DNA of 64,000 bases from the NCBI GenBank assembly GCA_023079485.1, contig CM041084.1:67427709-67491708 (forward strand), read 5' to 3'. Below, piece by piece: positions 25,109 through 57,572 of this stretch (position 1 is its first letter; each line of letters opens with the position of its first letter). Below the pieces are notes generated by a model that was given only the letters and a program-made list of their open reading frames with translations, ran no database searches and was not told the origin of the DNA. The translations under genes and the position numbers were made by a program. This DNA comes from Archilochus colubris (taxonomy: Eukaryota > Chordata > Aves > Apodiformes > Trochilidae).

Positions 25109-26680
25109 GTATATATATATATAGTATATAATATCCAAATATTATCCATATATATATATGGATATATAGTATATAATATCCAAATATTATCCAAATACCC
25201 CATGCAAAAAGGCAAAGGAAACAGACGGATTCAGATCTGAATGTAAGACAATAATTTTATAATGAGGGTGGTGAAACACAGGAACAGGTTGTGCAGAGAT
25301 ACTTGAAGTCTTCATCCTTGGAATTACTCAAAACTGGACCAGATGCAGTCCTGGCAGCATGCACCAACCTATCCTGCTTCAGCAAGGGCTTTGAACTAGG
25401 CAGTATCTGGAGGTCACTTTCAACTTCATCTACTCTAATGTTGTATTCTTTTTGGATGGCAATGAGCAAGCAAGTAAAACAAATATAACTTGGAATCTTG
25501 CACCTTTCCTGTCAGATTACTCATGTCTTCTATCTGGTTGAATTACGCTTTCTACTGTTCTTTACACAGGCAAGTGAGATGTTGCTTTTCAACAAAAAGC
25601 TGACTGCAGCAGAAGCCTGTGAGGTGGGCCTTGTGACTGAAGTCTTCCCCGACAGATCTTTTCAGAAGGAAGTTTGGGCAAGATTAGAAGCTTATGCAAG
25701 CCTCCCAAAAAATGTCAGTGTTTTAATTTTTTCTCCTCTTTGTAAGCCTGTAGCATTCCTAATCTTCCTCCCAAACCTGTCCTTTTACTTGGGTTCCCTT
25801 CATCCATATTTAGAGTAACAAGGTTCAGTATATTTCCTTTAAGCATAAATCTGTCCCCCTGCTTCTGGGAAATAGATACCTCTACCCTGGCTGAATCTAA
25901 AAGTGCACTACACATGTAATGGCTGGAAAGCATTAAAAACTAATTAATCCTCTTGCAGTCTCTGTGTGCATCCTTTGGATGCCTTCTCTTAAATTTTTGT
26001 TTTGGCAGTAGCTTAGGTTCAAGAATCTTAGCACTGATTCTGCAATAATAATTTTACTATGTGCACTGTGGTCGCTCAAGATGATGCTGGGTGGATTTAG
26101 GTTTTTTGTTGAATTTAGTCATTCTGCTCACTAGTTGAGGCTTGCAAAACTGCTTTAGTCATGTTGTTACGTTGTGTGTGTTGTTACATTGGACAAGAGG
26201 AGACCCTTGTGCCAACTGCTGATAACATAGCTTGCATTTTGCTGTGCGGAGAGCTGAACAGGTTTCACTTTTTATGCTGATCTACTGATGAGCACCTGCT
26301 GGACTGCTGCTTTGCTTTGCATGGACCTCTTCCACCTTATTAGCAGTCTTGGTAATTAAATGCAATAATTACTTTCAATGAAAAGTTTGACTTGAAAGCT
26401 AAAAAGTCCAATGTTAATACAGCTCTGGAATTCCAGTGCATTTTTTTTTTTGTCCTATTTTCTGAAGCATTCTATGAAGATACAGAAAACAGAGCTTCCT
26501 AACATTACTCTCCTTCTTCTCCAGTCCTTAGCAGTGTCAAAGCAGCTGTTACGAAGTGTGGAAAAGGAGAAGCTCCATGCAATCAACAGTAAAGAGTGTG
26601 AAGTCCTTCAGGAGAGGTGGTTATCTGATGAATGTATAAATGCCATTGTCAGCTTCTTTCAGAAAAAATCAAAACTCTAA
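15119..26680 (+). CDS. ECI2: Enoyl-CoA delta isomerase 2 (nine exons found; first exon missing)
   Basis: Isomerase that moves the double bond of 3-cis/3-trans-enoyl-CoA to 2-trans so that unsaturated fatty acids can be beta-oxidised, in mitochondria and peroxisomes. Exons: 15119-15281, 16558-16656, 17961-18152, 18828-18897, 20649-20751, 22344-22464, 23511-23600, 25570-25713, 26525-26680; all introns are GT-AG and phases agree. From the ATG at 15,159 the joined frame gives 365 residues, against 364 for the short human form as I recall it. Domains: acyl-CoA-binding, about residues 8-95; crotonase fold, about 120-300, with [10 protein letters not shown] at 163-172 (oxyanion region), [10 protein letters not shown] in exon 7 and QSPEGCSS around the likely catalytic Glu251; C-terminal SKL (peroxisomal PTS1). 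The first exon begins with the third base of a codon, so an upstream coding exon, expected to carry a mitochondrial presequence, is needed for the long form; none was found in this window. Confidence 0.95.
16013..16225 (-). mobile_element. CR1 LINE fragment in ECI2 intron
   Basis: On the + strand it begins with a tandem 'tagaatca' block, then ggttggaaatgacctctaag, and later the ccctgggcagcctgttctaa segment: the reversed 3' end of CR1. It is diverged and 5'-truncated. It lies between the first and second ECI2 exons found. Confidence 0.85.
16558..16656 (+). CDS. ECI2: ECI2 exon: core of acyl-CoA-binding domain
   Basis: Encodes residues 42-74 of the short form, [24 protein letters not shown], the signature helix region of acyl-CoA-binding proteins. 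It is 99 bases, in phase at both ends, with acceptor TTTTCAG and donor gtgata. Confidence 0.95.
17961..18152 (+). CDS. ECI2: ECI2 exon: end of ACBP domain, linker, start of isomerase domain
   Basis: Residues 75-138. [14 protein letters not shown] closes the acyl-CoA-binding domain, then a polar linker ([15 protein letters not shown]), then the first crotonase strand with [14 protein letters not shown], a hallmark of this superfamily. 192 bases, in phase, flanked by TTTACAG and gtaaag. Confidence 0.95.
18223..18555 (-). mobile_element. CR1 LINE fragment in ECI2 intron
   Basis: Contains gggttggaagggaccgtaaa, then 'ccagcctggccttgaacac' and 'gggcaacctgttccagtg', all standard reversed CR1 3' sequence. 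It lies between the exons ending 18,152 and starting 18,828, directly beside a second CR1 copy in the same orientation. Confidence 0.88.
18583..18675 (-). mobile_element. Short CR1 fragment in ECI2 intron
   Basis: 'aaagaatcac', then gggttggaagggacctttag, then 'gttccaacccctctgctatg' mark the 3' end of another CR1 copy, about 30 bases after the previous one and in the same orientation. Either a second insertion or a duplicated fragment. Confidence 0.8.
18828..18897 (+). CDS. ECI2: ECI2 exon: crotonase helix and strand
   Basis: Residues 139-162. [24 protein letters not shown] is the helix-strand pair before the first oxyanion loop. It ends one base into a Gly codon (donor gtacca), completed by the next exon. 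Confidence 0.93.
20649..20751 (+). CDS. ECI2: ECI2 exon: [10 protein letters not shown] oxyanion loop
   Basis: Residues 162-196. It carries the CoA/oxyanion loop [10 protein letters not shown] typical of ECI2. The donor is CTCAA|gtagaa, splitting a Lys codon. The next in-frame triplet past the donor is a stop, so splicing here is required. Confidence 0.93.
22344..22464 (+). CDS. ECI2: ECI2 exon: second oxyanion-hole strand
   Basis: Residues 196-236: [23 protein letters not shown] followed by [11 protein letters not shown]. The NGPAIG turn supplies the second oxyanion-hole backbone NH in crotonases. Acceptor CTCTCTAG, donor gtaagt. Confidence 0.95.
23511..23600 (+). CDS. ECI2: ECI2 exon: catalytic loop
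   Basis: Residues 237-266. [23 protein letters not shown] contains Glu251, in the position of the catalytic glutamate of delta3,delta2-enoyl-CoA isomerases (assigned by motif). 90 bases, in phase, acceptor TTCCCAG and donor gtaaga. Confidence 0.95.
24370..25460 (+). mobile_element. Degenerate CR1 LINE split by a TG/TA microsatellite
   Basis: The left part keeps traces of the CR1 reverse-transcriptase motif region (agtggtgtagcccaggggtt, reading SGV-QG) and the later tract around 24,840-24,960 that aligns with the CR1 'ctctgctca..gtgctg' block. The right part (25,255-25,460) holds the gagggtggtgaaacacagga and 'ggaggtcactttcaacttc' 3' blocks. The two halves are separated by simple repeat at about 25,075-25,200. 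Many stops: a dead copy in ECI2 intron. Confidence 0.7.
25075..25200. repeat. (TG)n/(TA)n microsatellite with duplicated 27-bp unit
   Basis: A run of TG dinucleotides passes into TA. A 27-bp block recurs exactly at 25,122-25,148 and 25,167-25,193. Between and overlapping the first copy is a perfect 16-bp palindrome (25,146-25,161, ccatatatatatatgg). The Tyr/Ile-rich - strand frame over this region is a product of the repeat. Confidence 0.9.
25570..25713 (+). CDS. ECI2: ECI2 exon: C-terminal part of crotonase core
   Basis: Residues 267-314. [28 protein letters not shown] is the characteristic helix-turn of the crotonase core. It ends PKN at the donor gtcagt. Acceptor TTACACAG. Confidence 0.95.
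26525..26680 (+). CDS. ECI2: ECI2 last coding exon with SKL peroxisomal signal
   Basis: Residues 315-365 and the stop at 26,678-26,680. It encodes the trimerisation-type C-terminal helices ([12 protein letters not shown]..., [13 protein letters not shown]) and ends KKSKL, a canonical type 1 peroxisomal targeting signal. Acceptor TTCTCCAG. Confidence 0.96.
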   Translation, partial: SLAVSKQLLRSVEKEKLHAINSKECEVLQERWLSDECINAIVSFFQKKSKL

Positions 26681-27005
26681 TTTTCACCAGCAGAATAATT
26701 CGATTTTTGTCAATAGCTTAATCTACCTTAATAATTAATGAGCTTTATCTTCAAATAATAATTCTTATACCATTTGGTATATATATCTTCTGAGTAATGG
26801 ATTAAAACTGGTTCAGGAATTAATACAACGTTAAGTGCCTTGGATCCATTATGGATATTTAGGTTGGTGGAAAAAGAGTCATTATTTTGTAGGCAGCAGC
26901 AATGTTTCTGAACAGTACTAAAGTAGATTGTCTTCCAGAAGAAGCAACAGATCCAGTATCATGTTTTGATAGCTCTTCAATAAATGTCTCATGAGTCTTA
27001 TTTTT
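26681..27005 (+). other. ECI2: ECI2 3'UTR and poly(A) signals
   Basis: AATAAA at 26,979-26,984 is followed by a T/GT-rich stretch (about 27,000-27,025), as expected for cleavage near 27,000. A second AATAAA at 27,050-27,055 could give a slightly longer end. The 3' end is inferred, not observed. Confidence 0.6.
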
Positions 27006-28444
27006 ATTCATCTGTGGGGGGGAGGAAATATTGTATTAATGAAAAAGTAAATAAAAGTATTTAATTATTATTGGGCTGATTACTACTCCTTCCATTAAAC
27101 ATCCTTATTGAGAGGGGAAAATATTGTCTGGAAGGGTATTAAGATCATCTTAGAAAAGGTATTCACTTGACTAACTTGAAAATTCTCAAATATATTTGTT
27201 GTGAGCTTTATGGTTCTAATCCTAAATATATTTTTCCATGAATTGTTTCATATTGCCCTTTTTCAGTGGAAAATTCAATTAAAGTTAGTATAACCTTTTA
27301 CAGGAACCATGTTTGAGTTAAATTAAGAGAATTTCTCTACTAGTCATGGATGTCTCTGGGTAGGCACTGCAGAGGGACAGGGTCAGGCTGCTGGAAGTAG
27401 GCATTTAACTCATGCCAAGGAAAGGAAATTGTGAAGGGGTAGCAGTTACTCATCATGAAAAGCCTCTTGATACCAAGGAATTCATTATAAAAAAAATTAA
27501 AAAAAATTTAAAAATCTTTAATTCCAGTGCCCTAGTCTGATCTCAAGAGTGTTGGTGGTGAGAAATCAAAAAGGTGGCACTCTGGTCCTGGCCCCACTGC
27601 TAGGGTTGGTACCTACATAAAGGCAGGGGTACCTGCACCCTGAGACACTGTGGGTATGTGTCACCCAGTGATGCTGCAGCAGTTAAATAAATGTGATGCT
27701 AAGGAGTGTTAAATGTGTTTAGGGTCCTCCTCAGCCTTATCTGAGAGTCAGCGCTGCCACCCAGGATTTGCCAGCAAAACCAAGCCCACTGTCACATACA
27801 GGGCAGCAGAAGCAAGGCCAACAGAAACACAGGCAGAAGGAAGAGGATAAATCTGCCAGGCAGAGCCAAGACCAGGCATGAGACTCAGCTGCCAGCAAAG
27901 GGAGAACCAAAATATTTGCTGTTATTTCATGATAACATGGAACAGGGCTGGGGGGGCATGCATGAAACAGCCAAGGCACAGTGGGACTCTTCCACCTTTA
28001 CCTCCAGTGCCCAGAGATGGGCTGTGGCAGTGGGAGGAAAGGGATCTGTGGTGTGATGGGGGAAGCAGCTGAGGGGGAGCTGAGTGCTGCCAGAGGCGGA
28101 GGCAGGCTCAGGGCCACCATGGGGCCCTAAGGGGCCATAAAGGCAACAGCCTCTGTCATCCCACCCAGGGGCACCCCACTGTGGATGGGGCAGCTGCTCT
28201 GGGCTGAGGCAGGAGGTTGCCTTGTGGGGCCATGGTGGCTCTGGGCAGGGGTTGCTGGAGCACCCCAAGGTGTGAGGCTCGATGGTGACTGCAAAATGGC
28301 AGCAGTGGTGTGGAGCAAGGAGGGGGTCAAGAGCTGTGACCCTGGCCCAGGGTGGCCCTTGGGCTTGGGGCAGTGTAGGGGAGGTGCCTTTGAGACCAAA
28401 TAGTGAAACCTGGCTTTGTCTTGCCAAGGCTTTTGTGGCTTGTA

Positions 28445-28542
28445 TCCTTTTTTTCTTTTCTTTCTTTTTTCCTTTCTTTTTTTTCTTCTCTTTTTTTTTC
28501 TCTCCTTTTCTTTTTTTTTTTTTTTTTTTTTCTTTTTTCTTC
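28445..28542 (+). repeat. 98-nt uninterrupted pyrimidine tract
   Basis: Only C and T occur from 28,445 to 28,542, ending in a T-run of over 20 bases. It abuts the GC-rich block on its right side. The polylysine/glutamate-type - strand frame here (27,927-28,553) and the Phe-rich + frames are artefacts of this composition. Confidence 0.95.
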
Positions 28543-29859
28543 ACACTGCTCATATGAGCCTGAAAGGCTTTCTGTGGGGTTTTAATAGCACTGTGGTGAT
28601 GGCATAGTAGTGGTGGCCACTGTTGGCATTGCTGGGCATAAAGAGTGGTTCAGGCTTTTGAAAGCTCTTTTTCAGTGGCAATGTTTGGTATTCATGAGGT
28701 ATGTATTTGGGGTAGTGTGGGCGTGTGTGATGCATTTGATTTCCTCAAGCAAAAACACAGCTGTTGGGAATCTGCTGATGGATGAAATAGCAGAAACAGG
28801 AGTTCCTTGGTAAAGTAGATACCAGCATGCTACTTACAGCAATTACAGATGAACCATTACTGTTTCTTCAATTAATTAGATCTGCTGAAATATTTTTTTC
28901 TTGTTCACTCTGAGTAATGAGAATAAATCAACATTGCTTCTGGTGAATGGAACTCCTAGGTGGTTTTAGTTAACTTTTAAAAAAATTAAATCATTGTCTC
29001 AGACCACTTACAAAGTTAATAACTTCTTGGTTTGCAGAACATTTATTCCTGATTAGCATCACCTCTAGTTATTTCTACACATTTACACATAAAGATTTCT
29101 TCACCTATTGACATAAAGGTTAATTTAAAAATTGGAAAATATTTGCATAGATTAAAAAAAAAATACTTAAGAGTAATTCCATGGAGTTCGTAACAACATA
29201 CTTAAAAGAAGGTAACAAAACAATGTGTAAGTTGTTACAATTTGCACTGACTGGAATATTCTTGCTGTCTCATAACCCAGCTGAATATTGTTCTGTTTTT
29301 TCTTGACATTTAACATTTGTGTAATGTTTTAAAACTTTTTTAAAAGAAGTATCTGAGTAACAAAAGGACAGAAGATAGCTTGTGATCATATTGTTCCATG
29401 AGCCCTGATCTTCTTAATTTGTGTGACTTTAACTTTCTTTTGTGATACAAGTACAAAATGCTAAATTATCTTTTTAGCAAAGTCTGCTATTGTACAAGGA
29501 GGAAGCAGCAGAAGGTACAGCTAAGTGCATAAAGTTAGTGGAGAGTTTCTTGGAAATCTCATCCTTATTCTGCAGTAACAGAACCAGAGAGTCTGTATGT
29601 GTCAGGGACAAACAATTTCAAACTGACAAACTGATCTATTTTCCTTCATTAATGACTGGCCTGGTGTATAAGAGAACAGCAGGGAATGTAATTTCAGGTT
29701 TAGAAAGGTTTTTTTGCTGTTCTGCTATGCAGCTGCTGTAAACAATTCCAGGAAATGTGATGTAGCTTAAATTGCAATTCTAAAGCTGTAGAATTGGCTG
29801 AAACACTTTAAGCAGTAGGCACTGGGTTATCAAAGTGGGAGGGCATCGACTGGGATCTG

Positions 29860-30035
29860 GCAGGAGCTTATTCTGATGTTGCTTTTGCTCAGTGTGTTTA
29901 TAAATGAGCTGGATGTCAGAAGAGCATTATATTACAAAGGCTGTGGCTGACACCAAGATTCAAGGTCATCTTGGTGAGTTGGATTGTGACCAACAGGCTG
30001 AATTGCAATAAAGAGAAGCACCTTTCACTCATAGT
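29860..30035 (+). mobile_element. Probable old CR1/LINE coding fragment
   Basis: 'tttataaatgagctggatg' followed by 'gctgtggctgacaccaagat' resembles the diverged CR1 reverse-transcriptase region (FINDLD...ADDTK). No tail is present. Weakly supported because of divergence. Confidence 0.45.
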
Positions 30036-30860
30036 GCTACAGCTGAATTTTCTTTGGATGATTCTACTGATGATGGTTATTTTCTACTGATGCTGAAAAA
30101 TGATACCCCAAGAACTGTCATAATAGCTCTGGTTACCTCAGAAATACTTCAAGAGCAATTACTTTAGCAAAACCTCCAGCCTGTTTGTTTGAAATCTGGT
30201 TCTCACTGATCTTCTCCTCAAGGAAGAACAAACTGTCATATAGGTAAGATTGCAACATACATGCAAAACCATTCTGTTAAGCATTTCCCTTTCCCAAGCC
30301 CTTCAATCCCTTCACAGTTCTGAGAACGTCCTCTTCCTTTGTCCTTGCTGGAGAACAGAGAAAGGAGAGTCTGATGCAGTAGAGTGAGGACTTTTCCCAA
30401 CACTTGCTATTCTGTGCTAGGGCTTGCAGAGAGCACAGTGCTGTTTTTGAAGTTTTTCATATGCTTTTTTTTTTTAGGTTACAACCTGCTTATTTCTGTC
30501 TGCCCAGAAGCAGCATTACATTGTTTCTCATTAACTTACACTGAACCACGTATCTTTCCATGCATATATATCCATGTTTTAACTAATTTATGAAAAAATT
30601 GCTCATGCCTACTGTATAGAAAGATGCACGCCAGAGTTATCAAAAACAGTGTTAATGAGACAATGAAAGATTTAAAAGCTGTAACACGGAAGGAAGGGCC
30701 AAGTTTTTCATTTAAAGAAAATGATAATTTGTCTCAGGTCTAAATCAAGTTTAATTTATTTAAGCACTAAGATGTGCAAGTCTAGGAGCCCCACGTGGCA
30801 GCTTCCTTTCTGTACCCACATAATGATATCATAGATCAGTAGAATAGAATCATTGAAAAA

Positions 30861-31292
30861 TAGAATCATAGAAAGTTAAGGGTTGGAAAGGACCTCAAAA
30901 GATCATAGAGTCCAACCCCCCCTGCCAGAGCAGGGTCACCTACAGGAGGTCACACAGGAACACATCCAGGTGGGTTTTCAATGTCTCCAGGGAAGGAGTG
31001 CCAGTGCTCTGTCACCCTGACAGGGAAAAAATTCTTCCTCATATTTATATGGAACCACCTGTGCTCCAGTTTATACCCATTGCCCCTTGTCCTATTGTTA
31101 GTCATCCTGAGGAAAACTTGACTTCGTCCTCCTGGCACTTGCCCCTTATATATTTATAAACATTAATGAGGTCACCCTTCACTCTCCTCTTCTCCAAGGT
31201 GAAGAGAGACAGCTCTTTCAGTCTCTCCTCATCAGGGAGATGTTCCAATCCCTCAGTCATCTTGGTCACTCTGCACTGGACTCTTTCAAGCA
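30861..31292 (-). mobile_element. CR1 LINE fragment, 3' part
   Basis: Opens on the + strand with tagaatcatagaaagttaag and 'gggttggaaaggacctcaa', then 'cagagcagggtcacctaca', and reaches 'cactctgcactggactctt': about 430 bases of the CR1 3' region reversed. Better preserved than the copies in ECI2 introns. It lies just beyond the inferred PRPF4B poly(A) site. Confidence 0.9.
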
Positions 31293-31774
31293 GTTAAATA
31301 CAGTTAAATTAATAATGTGATATATAATTCACAAGAAAGGAAAATACACACTCCATGCTGCTTCTCCCATGTGATTAGCCTCACTCTTTTCTTACAAAGA
31401 TTAGTGTACAATTATACCTGGCTTCTGTTCTCTCTACTACAATGTAATTCTTTCACCCCCTAACCTCAAACAGGCTAGTAACTCCCTATAAAAGGTAAAA
31501 TAAGGCATAGGGAAAATCAGAGAAATCCACTAGACATCTACTGTCAGTTTTATCAAAACCAGGAGGGAGGCAATTTAACAAAAGACGACAGCTCCATTTG
31601 ACACACACTCAGGAAGACCTTTACACAGATTATTTAATGCCTCTGATACTTAAGCAGACAACCCCATTCAAAGAACTACGCTTCGGTTTTAGTGCATTTA
31701 AAAACTGCTCATCTGTTTAGCAGCTTTGCAGGATGACATCTGTAAACACAGATGACACAGAAGACAGGACTCAA

Positions 31775-34700
31775 GTTAAGTTCTAAACATACTTTATTAA
31801 TTTCAAGCAATTGCCACTTCCCAACATTCTCCACCCGAGTTACAACTTTACACATACTGTAGCAGCTGGCTCTATCTCCAGTAGTATCACAAACTGGTTT
31901 GCCTTCTGTGTACCCATCCATATACACATAATGCTTCTTCAGAGGTTTAATGCCACTTACCCTACATATGGAGATAAAGCATTATTAAAGAAAGGTTTTA
32001 AAGAAACCATTAGATTCTATCAAAAGCAGTTCTTAATTTTAAAATTGTAAGAGCATACACCAATTAAAACACATTCTGACTGCATAGGGCTGGTATGTTG
32101 TTTATTACAAATGCTTGGGAAACTAATTATGTTAAATGTTTAGCTCCTTGTCACCGTAAGGGAGCATGAAACTGAAATTAGCATGGTAGATTAAGCCAAA
32201 CTTTCTATGTGTAGGATGTCAGGTGAAGACAGAAATCACATTTTCATGTGTAGGAGGAAAAGAAAAATTACCCTCCCTCTTAGATCAGCTGAGATATATT
32301 TCAAGACAACACCTCTGTTGCACAACTGTTCTGTTTACACCACGCTGCAAGAGCTGGAATTCAGCTGACAGCAGTGGCATTAGCAGCTACTCTGCTCTCC
32401 TCAGAGACCACGGGCTACTGGGACAGATGCTGCCTAAAACTGAAGAGGTTCCCTAGCAGTGTCAAGAAGTCCCCAATTCCAGAGGCTTCTCAAGACAGAA
32501 CTAAAAGATTTTCTATCTTTCCAGCAGCAAGTAACAGCTGAAACTCATTCTGAAGGACTGAAATAAACTTGGTTTTAGTAACACCTGTCAGCTGGCCTCC
32601 ATATCAACAATAAGGTCCAACAGAGTTAAAATACATAAGGAAACTTCTGAAGAAGAAAGTGCATAATCTACCTAAATATTTACCAGTTAAAACACAAGGA
32701 TTTTAACCAGACACAACTGCAGATTTCTTCCTAAATGTCACACATTTTGCACTGATCATTCTACCATTTTAAGAAAACTGCATTTATACAGTAATGTTTA
32801 TTTACCTACATTCAATCAAAATTAAAAAAAACCCAATATTGAATCAGAAATGAAAAACAAATAAAAGCACATCTGTGCAATGATTTCTTTTACAGAATGT
32901 TTCAGAAATTATCAGTACTGCAGCAGTGTTAATTCTGAATTGGAATGCTGGAAACAAAAAGATTAAGATAGAACTAAAAGAAAAGTATTTTTCGTATCTT
33001 TTATAGGACAGAAACCTTTGTTCATGTCTTCTGGTAGCCATCATCTTCTTTTGAACTGCACCTACAACACAAAGAACAAGTAAACGAGCAACTTTACGCT
33101 TCTCCAGAATAGCTTAAAACAGTTCTGTAGGCATTAAGGGGCATCTTTTCTACTGCTTTGTTTCTGTATCACCAACTCATTTCATTGTTTTATATTCCTA
33201 TTTTAGGGATAAAGTACAAAGCAACATAAAGACTAAGCTACCACTACATCTGTGTAAAACTGCTTCAGAAGTTCTGCCTATGCTGTAGAAGTGCAAGTTA
33301 CTTCCTCTTTTTAACTAGCAAGCAACTAGTCTTTCATGAGACATCAGTTACTTTATTTCTTCTATGAGGAAGCTACTTTATTTCCTCTATGAGCAAGATA
33401 CCTAAATATGCATAAATAAGGATTTTTTTTTTTTTAATCAAGAATTGTACAATATATATTGAGGAGAGACAGGTTGAAGGTTCCAAATAGGCATACGAAA
33501 CCACCCATCTCCTGCTTGTTTTCGTAGTTAGTTCATTACATCTCCTTGGTGGGGCATTCCCCACCAGCAGAATGACAGCTTTGTGCCATTTTTCCATTCC
33601 TGAGTGCACTAAGAGTGCATGACTGTTGCCATTATGTACCTAGATGGACACAAAAACCCTTCTTAGTTTGAAGTAGTAATATAAAGTATGTGAAACCAGT
33701 GGGGTTTTCACAGCTTTTTGGAATATATTAACAAAAATGAAAAGGTGAAGTTCTTAACATTTTCAAAGAGAACACTAGAACAGCAGTATGGACCTGAAAA
33801 GTTTGATCCTGGTTTCCTCAAGCTGCATAACTAACTCAAATGTTTCAAGCTGTTTTAACTTGTTGCTAAATGTTTATCTACACATGCTGTCAGAAATAAC
33901 CTTGTTAGGAAGGTGAAGTTGGTGTCTCAGCAAATCAGACCCATGGAGTAGGCGTTGAGTGGCCTGTGACTCGCTTTCCTTTTTCTCTTTCAGCACCATC
34001 AAAAGGAAAAGTGAGAAAAACAGCACAAACATTAGTTAAAGCCTGAATTTAATCCCATGTCCTACAGGAATAATTTCATTACAATGAAAGCAGACAGACA
34101 GTATCTGTAGGGCTTTTTGCTTTGTTTTTGCTTAAGCAGTGATAAATATTTATCTAATTAACATAGCCTATAGTTCTGCCAGATAATAATGTTTAATAAT
34201 GCCTTTAATTAAGTGATTATTAGAAAATGCAGGGGAGGTTCTTATAAATTACCTGATTTACCATCACTGAAGACAGATTCTTTTAAAAATGGCTACAAAT
34301 GCCTTGTTCACAAAAGACTTTATTATCTAATGATGCATACTGAAAACATACAGAAATCTGCATGGTCCACTTTACATGCAGCAGAACAATCTTCACTTTA
34401 CAATAAGTAAGTGTCAACTGTTTTATGCAAGAGACAACACTTTAAAGTCACATTTCTTAAAGAAAAGCCTCATTTACAAAAGAAATAAAAGGTAAAGAAG
34501 CAATTACCGCTTTTAAAAAGCAGCTGCTTTGTTCAAGAGTGGAAGGTTTATGCCTGTATTGAAAGACAACATGATCACAAATAATGAAAACAATGAACAA
34601 ATGAAACACTTTTAGCATAAAGCAGTACACTTTCAAAATGACATACAAATAGTTAAAAATTTTCATTATGTTGTCTATCCTTTAGATATAAGGTCTTTCG

Positions 34701-35650
34701 AATGAGATCCCAACATAGGTAATTACTAAATGAAAACTCGTCCTTAAGTACTGGTTCTATGTCATAGTGAACTGTATTTAACAAAATGTATACAAAGTCT
34801 ATAGCAAGTTGATTAAAAAAATTAAAGTAATAAGAAACAGTACACTGAAGGCGCTCTATCCATCAAGTGCGCACTCTCAAAATTTTAAATGTGATGAACA
34901 GAACAGAAGCTGTAACTATGCCACGGTTGCAATGCCAGAAAATAAAACAAGACCATTTATCAAACATGCAGGGAATTCTGCCACAATGCTATTATTGTCT
35001 CTCATTTGTCAGTTGTTCCAGTAAAATAACAGCTTAAACACCAGTGATGTTGATGGGTTAGCTTACCTTCAGTGTACTGAAAGTTGTACACAACCTGCTT
35101 TAAAAGAGGAGACCATCCCTGCGGGCAGGCTCAAGAAGGAACAGACCCCCTTCGGCACTGACTACACCAAGGGCATGCTGCTGTGGCCTGCACACACACA
35201 CCTAGGAAAATGTGAATATAAACAGCATTTATGCTGGCCATTTTTTAAAGACAAAAATGAAGCCAAGTCTGCTAAAAACAAATCAACCACCCAGTATTAC
35301 TGCTCTTCTTTTTTTTTTTTTTCTTTCCTTTTTTTTTTTCTTTTTTATAACAGATGCTTTTCTTTTTTTTATAATATATATGAACTGCAACCATATACAT
35401 TAGCATTGTACTTCTGTGCAGTCTTGGCAATTAAAACGGTTCTACAGTGAAAATTTTCACGTAAGACACGAAACAGAATTACTCTAACATTTCTAAAAGA
35501 AATATCAGCCTTGTTGTTAATTCAAATGTGTCATTTCTTCCTCAACTTTGCAGGGCAAATATTTATGTTTATATACATTAATAACTGCTGTGAAATCTCT
35601 TCAGTCTTTGTATCTTAATTACTCAAACCCTTTGAACTTCTTCATCTGGT
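31775..35650 (-). other. PRPF4B: PRPF4B 3'UTR (inferred)
   Basis: AU-rich sequence downstream of the stop codon with no gene of its own. A - strand AATAAA at 31,793-31,798 is followed by a GT-rich stretch (about 31,740-31,765), fitting a distal cleavage site near 31,775 and a 3'UTR of about 3.9 kb. Further - strand AATAAA motifs occur near 32,100, 32,800, 33,350 and 34,320, so shorter ends are possible. An A-rich run (T-rich on +) lies at about 35,310-35,346. End points are inferred from motifs only. Confidence 0.55.
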
Positions 35651-57307
<21,657 letters not shown>

Positions 57308-57572
57308 TTTGAACTTCCAAACTCCTTCGCTACCGCTGGGGGAGACGCGGGGCCGCGGCGCAGGCGCAGGCAGGCGCCGCGGGGGGAGGGGCGGGTGGGC
57401 TGAGGAGGGGGACGACGGAAGTGAACCCCGCGGCCTGAGTAGGAAGCGGGGCGACAGCTCCGCCTCCTCCGCCGCAGGGAGGGCCGAGGGGAGGCGGCAG
57501 CCGGAGCCGGTTCGCGGCGGGGAGGCTGAGAGGTGGCGGTGGAGGGGCCCGGCCCGGCACTGTCGTCGTTCG
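57308..57572. promoter_or_regulatory. Probable bidirectional promoter of PRPF4B
   Basis: TATA-less. An NRF1-like GCGCAGGCGCA lies at 57,358-57,368, a GC box GGGGCGGG at 57,388-57,395, and an ETS/GABP-type ACGGAAGTG at 57,415-57,423. These are usual elements of housekeeping CpG promoters. The + strand side carries a GTGAGT splice donor (57,573-57,578) whose first upstream exon would start here. Transcription start points are inferred. Confidence 0.6.

Larger units (their letters stand above)
27006..30860. other. Gap between convergent 3' ends; GC-rich block and pyrimidine tract
   Basis: No exon of a known gene was recognised. In mammals FAM217A and C6orf201 are described between these two genes (from memory); no trace was recognised here. 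A G/C-rich, CpG-poor block lies at about 27,560-28,440, then a pyrimidine tract. The rest is AT-rich. Confidence 0.5.

Noticed and set aside
24787..25215. 142-codon - strand frame with repeated Tyr-Ile
   Set aside because: The repeated part is translated TG/TA microsatellite; the remainder lies antisense to a decayed CR1.
27927..28553. 208-codon - strand frame with a polylysine N terminus
   Set aside because: The Lys/Glu run is only the complement of the pyrimidine tract; the rest is Pro/His-rich without domain resemblance.
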